DNA from: UBA6522 sp965237785
GTDB taxonomy: Bacteria; Pseudomonadota; Gammaproteobacteria; Steroidobacterales; Rariloculaceae
NCBI GenBank assembly: GCA_965237785.1
Contig: OZ250159.1
Span: forward strand, 1,798,001 to 1,862,000
Direction: 5' to 3'
Length of the DNA stretch: 64,000 nt
Within the stretch, counting starts at the first letter, position 1. The number at the start of each line of letters is the position of its first letter. Below the pieces are notes generated by a model that searched no databases, was not told the DNA's origin, and saw nothing but the letters and a program-made list of their open reading frames with translations. Positions 1 through 9,142 of this stretch are shown in pieces. Both the position numbers and the translations under genes were made by a program.

Positions 1-2
1 TG

Positions 3-140
3 AGGATCAAAGATTGCGGGCACAGGCTTACCGCGGATCAATTTCAGTCTGATTTCTTCCGAATATTCGCACAGCAAAATGGCGATTTGTCGGAGTACGA
101 CAGCGCGATATCTCGAGACACGGCGATGACGCTTTGTTGA
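3..140 (+). CDS. C-terminal end of a secreted esterase, cut by the window edge
   Basis: The visible 45 residues run in one frame to a TGA at 138-140; the start lies outside the window. They closely match the C-terminus of the complete esterase encoded on the opposite strand at 4681-5850, including the DCGH stretch expected to carry the catalytic histidine of an alpha/beta hydrolase. The DNA itself is also very similar, so the two copies are recent paralogues lying in inverted orientation around the TonB receptor and DUF885 genes. Function is inferred only from that paralogue. Confidence 0.75.
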   Translation, partial: RIKDCGHRLTADQFQSDFFRIFAQQNGDLSEYDSAISRDTAMTLC

Positions 141-153
141 TACCTCAGAGTGA

Positions 154-197
154 ATGCAGCAGACCGGAACGCGAAGTCGCGTTCCGGTCTGCTGCAT
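154..197. terminator. Perfect 20-bp hairpin between convergent genes
   Basis: The bases 154-173 and 178-197 are exact reverse complements, separated by a four-base loop (aagt). The hairpin sits between the stop of the partial esterase (140) and the stop of the convergent TonB receptor gene (219), so it probably ends transcription from both sides. Neither side is followed by a clear T-run, so it is not a textbook intrinsic terminator. Confidence 0.6.
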
Positions 198-218
198 CTC
201 GTAAACGACGAGGCGCTA

Positions 219-2441
219 CTAGAGTCGCAGCCTCATCGATATACCGATTTCGCGCGGGCGGCCGGCGATGCCCTGATCGAGACCGCCAAGCACCGCGGAG
301 AACCCGCCCATTCTGTAAAACTCATCCGTGAGATTGGTGCCGTGGATGGCGACATCCCAGTTACCGGCCGGAGCCGTATAAGTGATCCGGCCATTGAGGA
401 GTCCGTAGGCATCATTGGCGCCCGTCGAGGCTTGGAATCGTCCATCGGTGTGCGTCTGGAAATCATCGATCCAGCCGTAATCGAGCCGGGTCGCGATTGA
501 GCCACCGCTGCTCAGGTCAATATCCCACTGGCCCCCTATGGTGTACGACGTCTCGGGTGCAAACGGAAAAGGCGTATCCAGAGTTACGTTCTGGGTCAGG
601 CCGAGTTCCGTGTACTTGGTATCGAGCCAGCCGGCGGCGAAGTTCAGGGTGAAGTTATCCGTCGCTCTCCACAGAGCGTCGATCTCAAATCCCTCGATTT
701 CCGCTTCGCCCCCATTGGTAGTAGTGCCCTGTCCAGGCGTCAAGACTTCGGTGACCTGGATATCCTCCCAGGTGCCCGTGAAGTAGTTGGCATTCAGGCG
801 CAAGCGGTTATCCAGTAGGTCCGAACGCAATCCGAGCTCGATATTGGCTAATATCTCGCTGTCAAACGGAACGATGCCGTTGTTCGGCAACGTGGGGTCG
901 ACTCGGGCGTTCACACCGCCGCCATTGAAGCCTTCAGCGTAGCTGATATAGCCCATCACGGTATCGGTGAACTGATACTGCAGCGCCACACGCGGCGTGA
1001 AAGCATCGAAGTCTGGATCGAATACGAGTGGTACCCCGTCGACGACCGAAATCGTACCGCGGACGTCGAAGGAAGGCTGGTCCGGTGCCCCGAGAGGTGC
1101 GGCGGGATCAAACGTCTCGGCATGAAGCTCCTCCTCCGAATAGCGGCCTCCCACAGTGAGAGTGAATTGCTCGGTCAAGTCGTAGGTGAACTCGGCGAAG
1201 ATGGCAGTGTCCGTGCGCACAGATAGACTCGCTTCATTTCGCGGCCGCGGGCCCGCCGGACCCATACCGGTCAACTCCCAGCGCTGCCAGCCGTTAAACG
1301 CTCCGCGTTGGTCTTCCTCGTAGTAGTACAACCCCACGACCCAGGAGTAGCGGTCGCCGGAACCGAGGAACTGGAACTCCTGACTCGTTTCTTCGACCTC
1401 GTTGTAGACCCAGGTATTGTGCATGTTGAGGAAAGTAGCGTCGAGGTCTCTATAGCTACCGTAGTCGAACTCGCGGGACGCGGTGATGGATCTGAAGGTA
1501 ACCGAATCGTTAATGTCCCACGTCAAGTTCGCCGAGAAGGAATTCGAGTCGAAAAGGTTTCCGGGCCCGGTATAGTCGACTGCGTTCAGGTATTCCTCTC
1601 TCTGCCCATAGGCGTAGAGCTCATCGGTAACCGGAACACCGGCGGCGTTGTACCGTTGCGGCGTCATGGGACCAAAGGGGACGTCTTCGAACACGTCAAA
1701 CAACACGTTGGCCTGCAAGCCCGTTTCCAGGTGGTTGTACTCTGCCGTGAAGAGCGCCTGGAAAGAATCGGTCGGTGCCCACTGCAGCATGCCCCTGACG
1801 ATCGTGTTGTCGATCTCGCCGTAGGATTCGTCGATCGTCACACTGTCGACATAGCCATCCCGATTGAGGCTCGCCAGCGTAACCTTCGTCAACACGGTAT
1901 CGCTCAACGGAATGTCCACATTGGCCACGAGATCCGTGCGATTGAATTCACCGAGCGTGGCTTTGATTCTTGCCCCGAATTCTTCCTGGGGTTTCTGGGT
2001 CACGTATTGAATCGCACCGCCGATCGCGTTCTTGCCGAAATAGGTTCCCTGGGGACCTCGCAAGACCTCGATGCGCTCGAGTTCGACCACGTTCTCCAGG
2101 CTCCCCTGGTTACCGCTGAGGGCCACGCCGTCGATGTATCGGGCGACGCCCGGAATGCCGCGTATGGCCAAATTCCCTGAGTTACCGCCGCTGACTCCGC
2201 TGCCGCGGATATCCACGTTTGGCAACAGGACTTGCAGATCCTCCGTGTTCTCAATGCTGCGCAGCTCGAGGTCTTCGGCCGAGATCGCAGTGATGGCGAC
2301 CGGCACTTCCTGCAGGTTCTCCTCACGCCTTCGCGCGGTGACGACGACCTCCTCGAGCGCCTGCACGCCCTGGCTGAAAGCGGGTGGTGCCGCGATCGCC
2401 ATTGTCAACGCAGCCGGTAATAGATAGATCAGTTTGCGCAT
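219..2441 (-). CDS. TonB-dependent outer-membrane receptor
   Basis: The product (740 aa) is an outer-membrane active-transport channel powered by TonB-ExbBD. The start at 2441 (MRKLIYLLPAALTMAIAAP) gives a proper signal peptide and follows a GGAGAA ribosome site; the frame can be extended 22 codons upstream but without these signals. After cleavage comes a TonB-box-like EEVVVTARRR stretch, then the plug domain (roughly residues 30-160, with RGPQGTYFGKNAIGGAI), then a long beta-barrel ending in GISMRLRL. The N-terminal pattern is that of receptors common in environmental Gammaproteobacteria. The substrate cannot be read from sequence; the neighbouring peptidase and esterase genes suggest organic nutrient scavenging. 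Confidence 0.93.
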   Translation of the reverse strand: MRKLIYLLPAALTMAIAAPPAFSQGVQALEEVVVTARRREENLQEVPVAITAISAEDLELRSIENTEDLQVLLPNVDIRGSGVSGGNSGNLAIRGIPGVARYIDGVALSGNQGSLENVVELERIEVLRGPQGTYFGKNAIGGAIQYVTQKPQEEFGARIKATLGEFNRTDLVANVDIPLSDTVLTKVTLASLNRDGYVDSVTIDESYGEIDNTIVRGMLQWAPTDSFQALFTAEYNHLETGLQANVLFDVFEDVPFGPMTPQRYNAAGVPVTDELYAYGQREEYLNAVDYTGPGNLFDSNSFSANLTWDINDSVTFRSITASREFDYGSYRDLDATFLNMHNTWVYNEVEETSQEFQFLGSGDRYSWVVGLYYYEEDQRGAFNGWQRWELTGMGPAGPRPRNEASLSVRTDTAIFAEFTYDLTEQFTLTVGGRYSEEELHAETFDPAAPLGAPDQPSFDVRGTISVVDGVPLVFDPDFDAFTPRVALQYQFTDTVMGYISYAEGFNGGGVNARVDPTLPNNGIVPFDSEILANIELGLRSDLLDNRLRLNANYFTGTWEDIQVTEVLTPGQGTTTNGGEAEIEGFEIDALWRATDNFTLNFAAGWLDTKYTELGLTQNVTLDTPFPFAPETSYTIGGQWDIDLSSGGSIATRLDYGWIDDFQTHTDGRFQASTGANDAYGLLNGRITYTAPAGNWDVAIHGTNLTDEFYRMGGFSAVLGGLDQGIAGRPREIGISMRLRL

Positions 2442-2903
2442 GATTCTCCTCGACTGAAACGGTTGATTGGGAATTGAGCAACGGCCCGGCGCAGGGGCGT
2501 GATCCATAGAGCTGCAATAACGGCTCCACAGATACTTTGATTCATACTCATGCTATCCTTCTCCTTTAAATCCCATTTAGTGAGACTTCATGTACCGCAT
2601 AGCGAGATAAAGCTATCCCTGTACTGAACGGTTGTCAACTGCTTGCCCGGAGAAGTCCGTGTCACTCTTTACATCGCGCTACTTGCTGTGCGCGACCCGA
2701 AAACCTTCTCCGTCCCCATCAACGTCCGCTTTGGAGAAAAAAGCAGACATTCGGGGTTTCAAGCCAGCCGGTTTCACTCGATTTTTTGGCGATCTGGTGG
2801 CCTGAACTCGCTACAATCTGGGCTGAGAAACACTCTGGAGTCGGTAAACAAACGGGACAGATCTGTCTTCAGACTAAGCGAGTGTTTCGCTAAAGGGGCA
2901 AGA
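2442..2903. other. Divergent intergenic region
   Basis: This stretch separates the divergently transcribed TonB receptor and DUF885 genes and must hold both promoters. The DUF885 reading frame stays open upstream to 2643, but that part has no signal-peptide character and no ribosome site, so I read it as non-coding. I see no convincing RNA gene or repeat. Confidence 0.4.
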
Positions 2904-4697
2904 ATGAGATTCTTATTGATACAACGTCGAGTATTGTTTTTCGTCCTCGGAATCGCGCTCGCGATCGATGTCGCCGCGCAGGAAGCCGAGATCGACGGGT
3001 TTTTCGATGATTTCGCAGCCGAGTGGGTGCGAGGCAATCCAAACCAGGCTGTGCGCACGCGCTATTTTTCAGGCGATGAGCAGAATCGGCTCGAGCAGCA
3101 GCTAACCCCGCTGACCGAAGCTTGGCAGCGTGAGCGGATTGAACTCGCGCGGCAGGGTCTCAACGATCTCGCAAGCTTCAACGACGCGAACCTGACAAAG
3201 AGCCAGCATGTGTCTACCGATGTCATGCAATGGCAACTCGAGACGCTGATCGAGGCTGAGCCGTTTCTAGGCTATGCATTCCCACTGCAGCAGTTCAACG
3301 GCGCCAACGTCACGCTCATCAATGAGCTTACGGTCGTACATCCAATCCGCACCGAGCGGGACGCGGCGAATTACTTGGCTCGTCTTGCACAGCTCGGTGA
3401 GCGAATGGCCGAAGCGACGACGGAAGCCGTGCGACGCTCGGGCGATGGCGTGCGGCCGCCACGTTTCATTCTCCAAGCCACGCTAGATCAGATGGAGCAA
3501 TTTCTCTCGCCAAATCCGACTGACAACCCATTGGTCTCAACGTTCACGACGAAGATGCAGAGTATCGAGGGCTTGGCTAATGAACGGCGCCAGCTATTAA
3601 GCGACGAAGCCACACGGATAGTCGAAAACGAAGTTTACCCGGCGTGGCGCGAGGCGCTTGCCGCGCTTCGGTCGCAGTTGCCGTTGGCGACGGACGACGC
3701 GGGGCTGTGGCGATTCGAGCAGGGCGCTGACGTGTACGCTTATCAACTAAAGCGATATACGACGACGGATCTGACGGCTGATGAGATTCATCAGATCGGC
3801 CTGCGTGAAGTCTCAAGGCTCGAGACGGAGATGGATGGGCTGCTGCGCCAGATTGGACTTTCCACGGGCTCAATCAATGATCGTGCACTCGCGCTCAGAG
3901 CTAGGCTCAGTTATCCGGAAACGGAGGAAGGGCGCGAGCGCATTATGGCGGACATCGACGGAATGGTGCGCGATGCCGAAGCACGTGCAACCGAGCTGTT
4001 TGACCTCCAACCCATTGCGCAAGTCATTGCGCAGCCCTATCCACGTTTCCGCTGGCCCAGCGCGGCGGCGTCCTATACAGCGCCTCCGCTCGATGGCTCG
4101 CGGCCGGGCGTGTTCCAGATGCCGTTACGCGAAGACAGAATGACCGAGCATCGCTTGCGCACACTGGTCTATCACGAAACCGTGCCGGGCCATCATTTTC
4201 ACGTTGCGCTCATGGCGGAGAACTCTGAGTTGCCGCGATTCAGACAGGCTCGTGTTTACGGTGGAATCTCTGCGAGCACCGAAGGGTGGGCGTTGTACGC
4301 TGAGCGGCTCGCGGCCGAATCCGGCTGGTACGAAGACGATGTCGAAGGTTTGATCGGGCAACTCGACAGTGCGCTGTTCAGAGCGAGAAGGCTTGTCGTG
4401 GACACCGGCTTGCATGCGAAACAGTGGACCAGGCAGCAAGCGATTGACTATGGCATTGAGCCGAGCGAGGTCGAACGATATATCGTGATGCCGGGGCAGG
4501 CTTGCTCTTACATGATCGGCCGACTGAAGATCGCCGAATTGCGAGAGAAAGCGATGCAAGCGCTAGGTGACGATTTTTCGATCCGCGAATTTCACAACGT
4601 CGTGCTCGGTGTTGGCAGCGTTCCTCTGACGATTCTCGAGAGTGAGGTGGAAGAATACATTGCGAGCGGTCAGAGCGGTCTCAGCAAAACGTTATAG
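2904..4697 (+). CDS. DUF885 family secreted metallopeptidase-like protein
   Basis: A 597-residue protein of the DUF885 family, exported by a signal peptide (residues about 1-24, MRFLLIQRRVLFFVLGIALA). The conserved YHETVPGHHFH motif (about residues 423-433) looks like a zinc-binding HExxPGHH site, and a conserved glutamate lies in STEGWALYAE about 45 residues on. The start at 2904 follows AAGGGGCAAGA. The family occurs in scavenging bacteria and is thought to hydrolyse peptides or related amide substrates; the real substrate is unknown. The last 17 bases overlap the 3' end of the convergent esterase gene. Confidence 0.88.
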   Translation: MRFLLIQRRVLFFVLGIALAIDVAAQEAEIDGFFDDFAAEWVRGNPNQAVRTRYFSGDEQNRLEQQLTPLTEAWQRERIELARQGLNDLASFNDANLTKSQHVSTDVMQWQLETLIEAEPFLGYAFPLQQFNGANVTLINELTVVHPIRTERDAANYLARLAQLGERMAEATTEAVRRSGDGVRPPRFILQATLDQMEQFLSPNPTDNPLVSTFTTKMQSIEGLANERRQLLSDEATRIVENEVYPAWREALAALRSQLPLATDDAGLWRFEQGADVYAYQLKRYTTTDLTADEIHQIGLREVSRLETEMDGLLRQIGLSTGSINDRALALRARLSYPETEEGRERIMADIDGMVRDAEARATELFDLQPIAQVIAQPYPRFRWPSAAASYTAPPLDGSRPGVFQMPLREDRMTEHRLRTLVYHETVPGHHFHVALMAENSELPRFRQARVYGGISASTEGWALYAERLAAESGWYEDDVEGLIGQLDSALFRARRLVVDTGLHAKQWTRQQAIDYGIEPSEVERYIVMPGQACSYMIGRLKIAELREKAMQALGDDFSIREFHNVVLGVGSVPLTILESEVEEYIASGQSGLSKTL

Positions 4698-5850
4698 CGG
4701 TGTCTCGAGATACCTTGCCGTCATACCCTCGCAAATCGCCATTTTGCTGTGAGAATATTCGGAAGAAATCAGATTGAAATTGATCCGCGCGAAAACCATG
4801 CCCGCAATCTTTGATCCTCATGCCGACGAGCACATTCTCTGAAGTCGTTACTGGCGCGAAGTTATAGACGTAGTATTGGAGATATTCCTCGTACCCAGAG
4901 TACTCGAGATTGAGATGCTCGGCCCATCTTTCCAAGGTACTTGGATTTGAGGGGGTATTTTCGTCCCACGCAGAGTATGTACGCCCATGTATTGTGTCTC
5001 GTAATCCGTCAACAATAGTTAACCCGTTGGCGATCGAGGCGAATTCCAAGAAGTTGATACCACTTTTTCCCGTCTCTTGACCGTTAAACCACAACCCCTG
5101 ATCCCGCTCGCCCTGGATGTGTAAGACAGATGGCAATGTGCTGGGCGTATTTTCTTTGAAATCGACAATCCCTTTCCGTAACGTTGAACCTCCCGACACG
5201 GAAATGGCTTTAAAGGTATAGGTGTCATTGATGCTGACATCGGTTAGATCGATTGGGCCACCTAACACGTACGAGATCAAAAAGATCGCCCCTGATGAAT
5301 GACCGACCCCAAAAATGTTTTCCGGATCGATGTTGATATCAGACAACGACTGTAATTCTTCGAGCAACGTATCAACGAACGCGTAGTCGTCACGCTCTGA
5401 CTCCAAACCTTCATGCCAGAGCCACATTCCGCGCGCTCCACCGTTTTCGACCCCTTGGGGAACTTCCGGTTTCTTCTCGGAGAAGGCAGACATTTTGATG
5501 GTGATGAAATCTTCTTTGTACGAATCCAATCTTGGTGCCCAATCCAAATAACTCAATATGGTTTCTTCGGTGAAATCGGGACGACACATACAACCATGAA
5601 AAAACAGAACGACTGGATACGCTAGGTCATTGTTATACGAGGTGGGAAACGTAACGGAAAAATGCCGGTCGTAGCCATTGATATTGATGGAGCCACGATT
5701 CGTCTGGCCGAGTTCTAAGCTTGAAAATACCAGTTTGGCGTCATCGGGCTGGTCTGTCGGTTCAACAATCTCCCTGTCGCTTTGCCCCCAGGCGGAGAAC
5801 GCCACGGTGTAGACTGCGATAGCAGCAAAACCTTTAGACTTCAGTTTCAT
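4681..5850 (-). CDS. Secreted alpha/beta hydrolase (esterase / polyhydroxybutyrate depolymerase-like)
   Basis: A 389-residue exported hydrolase. Residues 1-22 form a signal peptide (MKLKSKGFAAIAVYTVAFSA). The oxyanion-hole region is VVLFFHGCMCRPDF, the nucleophile elbow is GVGHSSGA (serine in GxSxG), and DCGHGF near the C-terminus supplies the likely catalytic histidine. This layout fits the LpqC / PHB depolymerase / feruloyl-esterase group. The start follows AGGAGCTCTACT, a strong ribosome site. A second copy in inverted orientation ends at position 140. Which ester it cleaves is not decidable from sequence. Confidence 0.8.
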   Translation of the reverse strand: MKLKSKGFAAIAVYTVAFSAWGQSDREIVEPTDQPDDAKLVFSSLELGQTNRGSININGYDRHFSVTFPTSYNNDLAYPVVLFFHGCMCRPDFTEETILSYLDWAPRLDSYKEDFITIKMSAFSEKKPEVPQGVENGGARGMWLWHEGLESERDDYAFVDTLLEELQSLSDINIDPENIFGVGHSSGAIFLISYVLGGPIDLTDVSINDTYTFKAISVSGGSTLRKGIVDFKENTPSTLPSVLHIQGERDQGLWFNGQETGKSGINFLEFASIANGLTIVDGLRDTIHGRTYSAWDENTPSNPSTLERWAEHLNLEYSGYEEYLQYYVYNFAPVTTSENVLVGMRIKDCGHGFRADQFQSDFFRIFSQQNGDLRGYDGKVSRDTAITFC

Positions 5851-5932
5851 AGTAGAGCTCCTAGGATCGTGTACGGCTACCGCTTAACGACGCCCGAGAC
5901 TTTGTGATCGTCAGGAAAGTTCCGAAACGTGA

Positions 5933-6163
5933 TTATCTCACCATCCTCATCGATAAACCGGTGTCGTTCTCGTGACTGAAGATTCGCGCGGGGACCACGA
6001 TACCGTATTCGGTCTCGAAGTCGATATCCTCGATTGCGAACGCGCCGGGAGCCATGATGCGAAATCCATCTGTCGCGCTCGCGTACGGCATCCACCGCTG
6101 CGCAATAGCGGATTCGCAGAACCACAGGATCGAGGCCAGAGTAATTAGTCGTAGAAACGGCAT
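5933..6163 (-). pseudogene. Truncated exported protein of unknown function
   Basis: A 76-residue frame starts with a signal peptide (MPFLRLITLASILWFCESAIAQ) after GGGGAGCTTCCA and continues with WMPYASATDGFRIMAPG and TEYGIVVPARIFSHE. It then ends abruptly. The WMPYAS...DGF...PG...TEYG...PAR layout resembles longer secreted proteins of environmental bacteria, where this is only the first part of the domain, so I read it as a 3'-truncated gene. The DNA down to about 5877 is open in another frame, consistent with deletion or frameshift. Function unknown. Confidence 0.5.
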
Positions 6164-6404
6164 TGGAAGCTCCCCGAGAGAGTATCCTTACCCCAAAGAT
6201 CGTCGAACTATCTATTAGCGCGAGTATATCAGTACGGGCTCAACCATTGGCCTACATTACGGACTCAGGCAGCATAAGATGTGGACGAACATCTGCACTC
6301 CGTCGCCGAACGATCATTGCTGGCTCTTCTCATCAAACTGCGAGAATATGGCAGGGCTCACGAAGAAAACCACAACTGGTACCCGACAAACTAACGGAGT
6401 CGAA

Positions 6405-7643
6405 ATGAAACTAATTTCCATACCGTTCTGCGTAATCCTCTTGGTGGCGATGACCGGGTGCGCCGACACGGATCCGGCTCAGATGTCGGAGGCCGATCTC
6501 CGCGCCACCGCCGAGGCCATTCACGACGCGGTGATCACTATCGACAGTCACGACGACATCTCTTTCGACTTTGCAACCGAGTCCGTCGATCCGCTGAACG
6601 GTGTTCGCCAGGTCAATCTCGAAAAAATGCGTGCGGGTGGACTCGATGTCGGGGTTTTTATCGTTTTTGTGGGTCAGACCGAACGGACACCGCAGAACTA
6701 CGCGCAAGCGAAAACCGATGCAATGACGAAGTTCGATGCGATTCACCGCATGGCGGACGAGATGTATCCGGATCTCATCGAGTTGGCTTACTCTGCTGAC
6801 GACGTCGTACGCATCCACGCTTCCGGCAAGCTCGTCGCCGCCATCGGCATCGAGAACGGGTACGTCATTGGAAATGATCTCTCGCTCCTCGAGCGCTACC
6901 ACGAACTCGGCGCCCGCTATATCACGCTTTCGCACGGTGGACACAACGACATCTCCGATTCCGCACGGCCGCGCGCCGAGTTCGGGGACGAAGAATCGGA
7001 GCATGACGGAATCAGCGCGTTTGGAGAACGAGTCATTGCCGAAATGAATCGGCTCGGCATCATGGTCGATGTCTCTCACATCTCAAAGGCCGCGGCGCTC
7101 GACGCGATACGACTCTCCCGCGCACCTGTTATCGCATCCCATTCCAACACAACCGCGGTCACGAACCATTTTCGCAACATGGACGACGAGACACTACTCG
7201 CGCTCAAGGATAGCGGCGGGGTCATGCAGGCCACAGCCCTTGCTGAATTCGTCAAGACCTTAACGCCGGAGCAACAGGAGGCGACCGCAGAGCTACTGGC
7301 GGATTTCGATCTGGAGCGACTCAGGGATGCGCTCTCGCTCTCCGCCGATGAGCGCGGCAAGATCATGGCCAGCCTCCGTGAGATCGGCTACGCCGACGTC
7401 GGTGATTTCATCGATCATGTGGACCACGCGGTCGACCTGATCGGCATCGATCACGTGGGGCTGAGCTCAGACTTCGACGGCGGCGGCGGCATTGTCGACT
7501 GGTTCGACGCCGGCGAGACATTCAACGTCACACTGGAGTTGGTACGCAGGGGCTACAGCGGGGACGACATCGAGAAACTGTGGGGCGGAAATCTGCTGCG
7601 GGTCTGGCGCGAGGTCGAGGAGGTTGCCGCCGAGTCCGGCTAG
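6405..7643 (+). CDS. Membrane dipeptidase (peptidase family M19), lipoprotein
   Basis: A 412-residue zinc dipeptidase of the renal-dipeptidase family. The start at 6405 follows ACGGAGTCGAA and gives a lipoprotein signal with the lipobox AMTGC, so the enzyme should be membrane-anchored outside the cytoplasm. Family landmarks in order: TIDSHDDISFD (metal ligands), IGIENGYVIG, YITLSHGGHNDISDSA, MVDVSHISK, PVIASHSNTTAVTNHFRNM, and GIDHVGLSSDFDGG near the C-terminus. It hydrolyses dipeptides, often with D-residues. It stands alone, with the DUF885 gene upstream pointing to the same nutritional role. Confidence 0.9.
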   Translation: MKLISIPFCVILLVAMTGCADTDPAQMSEADLRATAEAIHDAVITIDSHDDISFDFATESVDPLNGVRQVNLEKMRAGGLDVGVFIVFVGQTERTPQNYAQAKTDAMTKFDAIHRMADEMYPDLIELAYSADDVVRIHASGKLVAAIGIENGYVIGNDLSLLERYHELGARYITLSHGGHNDISDSARPRAEFGDEESEHDGISAFGERVIAEMNRLGIMVDVSHISKAAALDAIRLSRAPVIASHSNTTAVTNHFRNMDDETLLALKDSGGVMQATALAEFVKTLTPEQQEATAELLADFDLERLRDALSLSADERGKIMASLREIGYADVGDFIDHVDHAVDLIGIDHVGLSSDFDGGGGIVDWFDAGETFNVTLELVRRGYSGDDIEKLWGGNLLRVWREVEEVAAESG

Positions 7644-7679
7644 CGCTGCCCGCAAACTTAGTCGATACCCGGCCGCGGA

Positions 7680-7895
7680 TCAGCGCCAGTTGGTCTCCCA
7701 TTCCTCGGCCAGCTCAGTGACGAGCTCGGGAAAGTCCGCCGCGATATCGCGAGTCTCGCCCGGATCCGAGGTATGGTCGTAGAGCTGCCATGGGGTAGGT
7801 CCCATGTCCCCGGGCGCTGCTGCGTTGATGAGCTTGTAATCCCCACGGACCAACGCGCCGCGGTGGCATTGCGCGAACCGCCTTTCGAGGGCTAC
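7680..7895 (-). pseudogene. C-terminal stump of a sulfatase
   Basis: Reading the minus strand gives LVRGDYKLINAAAPGD, PWQLYDHTSDPGETRDIA and a WETNWR end, the typical tail of an arylsulfatase (the 'gDYKL...W.LYd...DP.E..d' block). About 70 codons remain; the catalytic N-terminal domain is gone and upstream frames are blocked. It is therefore a decayed gene. The restriction enzyme gene on the plus strand begins inside or just past the break, suggesting the restriction-modification pair arrived at this point. Confidence 0.7.
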
Positions 7896-7997
7896 AAGGC
7901 GGCATACAGGAGCGGGCTTACTCGTCGCCCATCTGGTACTCGCCTTAGGACCGTCCAGCAGCGTATCTTGTTCTCAAACAGGATTTCCGGGAAAGCT

Positions 7998-8426
7998 ATG
8001 GTCGGGCGACAGGAGTACAATTCGCTCATGGATCACGCACGTCTACCGCGGTTCGTGACCGAGAAAGAGTTCGCGACGTCGGTACAGGTCGACGAAATCG
8101 TGATGGATTCGCCAACACACAAAGTCGACTGCTACAAAAATCGTGTCGCACTTGAAGTCGAATGGAACAATAAGGACCCGTTTTTCGATCGAGACCTAAA
8201 CAATTTTCGCTTGTTGTTCGACCTGCGGGCTATCAGTGTTGGCGTAATCATTACGCTTTGCGATGGTTTACAAGATATCTTTGCCCATCTGGGTCGACGC
8301 GCATCGTACGGAGCGTCCACGACCCACATGTCTAAACTGCTTCCTCGAATTGAGGGTGGTGGTGGTGCTGGTTGCCCGATATTGGTATTCGGCATTTCGA
8401 AGAGTCTCTATAACGAGGACTGCTAA
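7998..8426 (+). CDS. BglII/BstYI-family type II restriction endonuclease, N-terminus doubtful
   Basis: The frame holds the catalytic core of a BglII/BstYI-like endonuclease. Asp44, Glu53 and Glu55 in VDCYKNRVALEVEWNNK have the same spacing as the D84/E93/Q95 metal site of BglII, followed by DPFFDRDLNNFRLLFDLRA and STTHMSKLLPRIEGGGG. From this ATG the protein has 142 residues; BglII has 223 and BstYI 203, and about 40 residues before the active site are missing. The frame stays open to 7773, but there it runs antisense through the sulfatase stump and resembles nothing. A LVLKQDFRESYGR stretch in another frame just upstream hints at a frameshift near the GGG at 8003. It overlaps the methyltransferase start (TAATG). 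Confidence 0.65.
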   Translation: MVGRQEYNSLMDHARLPRFVTEKEFATSVQVDEIVMDSPTHKVDCYKNRVALEVEWNNKDPFFDRDLNNFRLLFDLRAISVGVIITLCDGLQDIFAHLGRRASYGASTTHMSKLLPRIEGGGGAGCPILVFGISKSLYNEDC

Positions 8427-9076
8427 TGGCTAGTGGCATGTCTGCAGCTCAAGAATTCACGCATGCCTGCTCTGGGCTTACGTGCGGCACAATCTTGGCC
8501 GATCCACCGTGGCAATTCACAAACCGCACCGGAAAAGTTGCTCCTGAGCACAAACGGCTGAGCCGCTATGCGACGCTAACGCTCAAAGAGATACAGGAAA
8601 TCCCGGTTTCGATTGCCTGTGCTGAACAATGCCATCTCTACCTTTGGGTCCCGAACGCATTGTTGCGCGAAGGTTTGGACGTGATGGCTTCGTGGGGCTT
8701 TACGTACAAAACCAATATCGTGTGGCACAAAATTCGAAAGGACGGCGGTCCTGACGGACGCGGCGTCGGTTTTTATTTCCGCAACACCACTGAGTTGGTC
8801 TTGTTCGGTGTTCGCGGACAACTCAGAACGCTGGATCCCGGTCGCCGCCAAGTGAACATCATCAAGTCACGCAAACGCGAACATTCACGAAAGCCTGACG
8901 AGCTGTACGACATCATTGAAGCATGTAGCCCCGGTCCATTCCTTGAGCTGTTTGCACGCGGTCAACACTCTGCCAAATGGAACGTATGGGGCAATCAGAG
9001 CAATGAATACGAACCCGACTGGCCAACATACTCAAATCACACCAAGTCCGGTGTCAACCTGAAACTGTTTGGATAA
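8426..9076 (+). CDS. MT-A70 family adenine-N6 DNA methyltransferase
   Basis: A 216-residue methyltransferase. The catalytic DPPW motif lies at about residues 27-34 (ILADPPWQF), followed by LYLWVPNALLREGLDVM, WHKIRKDGG and the C-terminal PDELYDIIEACSPGPFLELF and RGQHSAKWNVWGN blocks of MT-A70 enzymes. Its start overlaps the stop of the endonuclease gene by one base, so the two are translationally coupled and form a type II restriction-modification pair; it should methylate the same site the endonuclease cuts. It appears intact even if the endonuclease is not. Confidence 0.88.
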   Translation: MASGMSAAQEFTHACSGLTCGTILADPPWQFTNRTGKVAPEHKRLSRYATLTLKEIQEIPVSIACAEQCHLYLWVPNALLREGLDVMASWGFTYKTNIVWHKIRKDGGPDGRGVGFYFRNTTELVLFGVRGQLRTLDPGRRQVNIIKSRKREHSRKPDELYDIIEACSPGPFLELFARGQHSAKWNVWGNQSNEYEPDWPTYSNHTKSGVNLKLFG

Positions 9077-9142
9077 CATTGCGCCGTCGATGTACGCCGG
9101 CTGGGCGTACCCTCGCAGGATACGCGGGTGTAAGATAACCTC

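Noticed and set aside
7773..7997. Upstream extension of the restriction endonuclease to 217 residues
   Set aside because: The length would suit the family, but the extension is antisense to the sulfatase stump and its residues show no similarity to BglII/BstYI N-termini.
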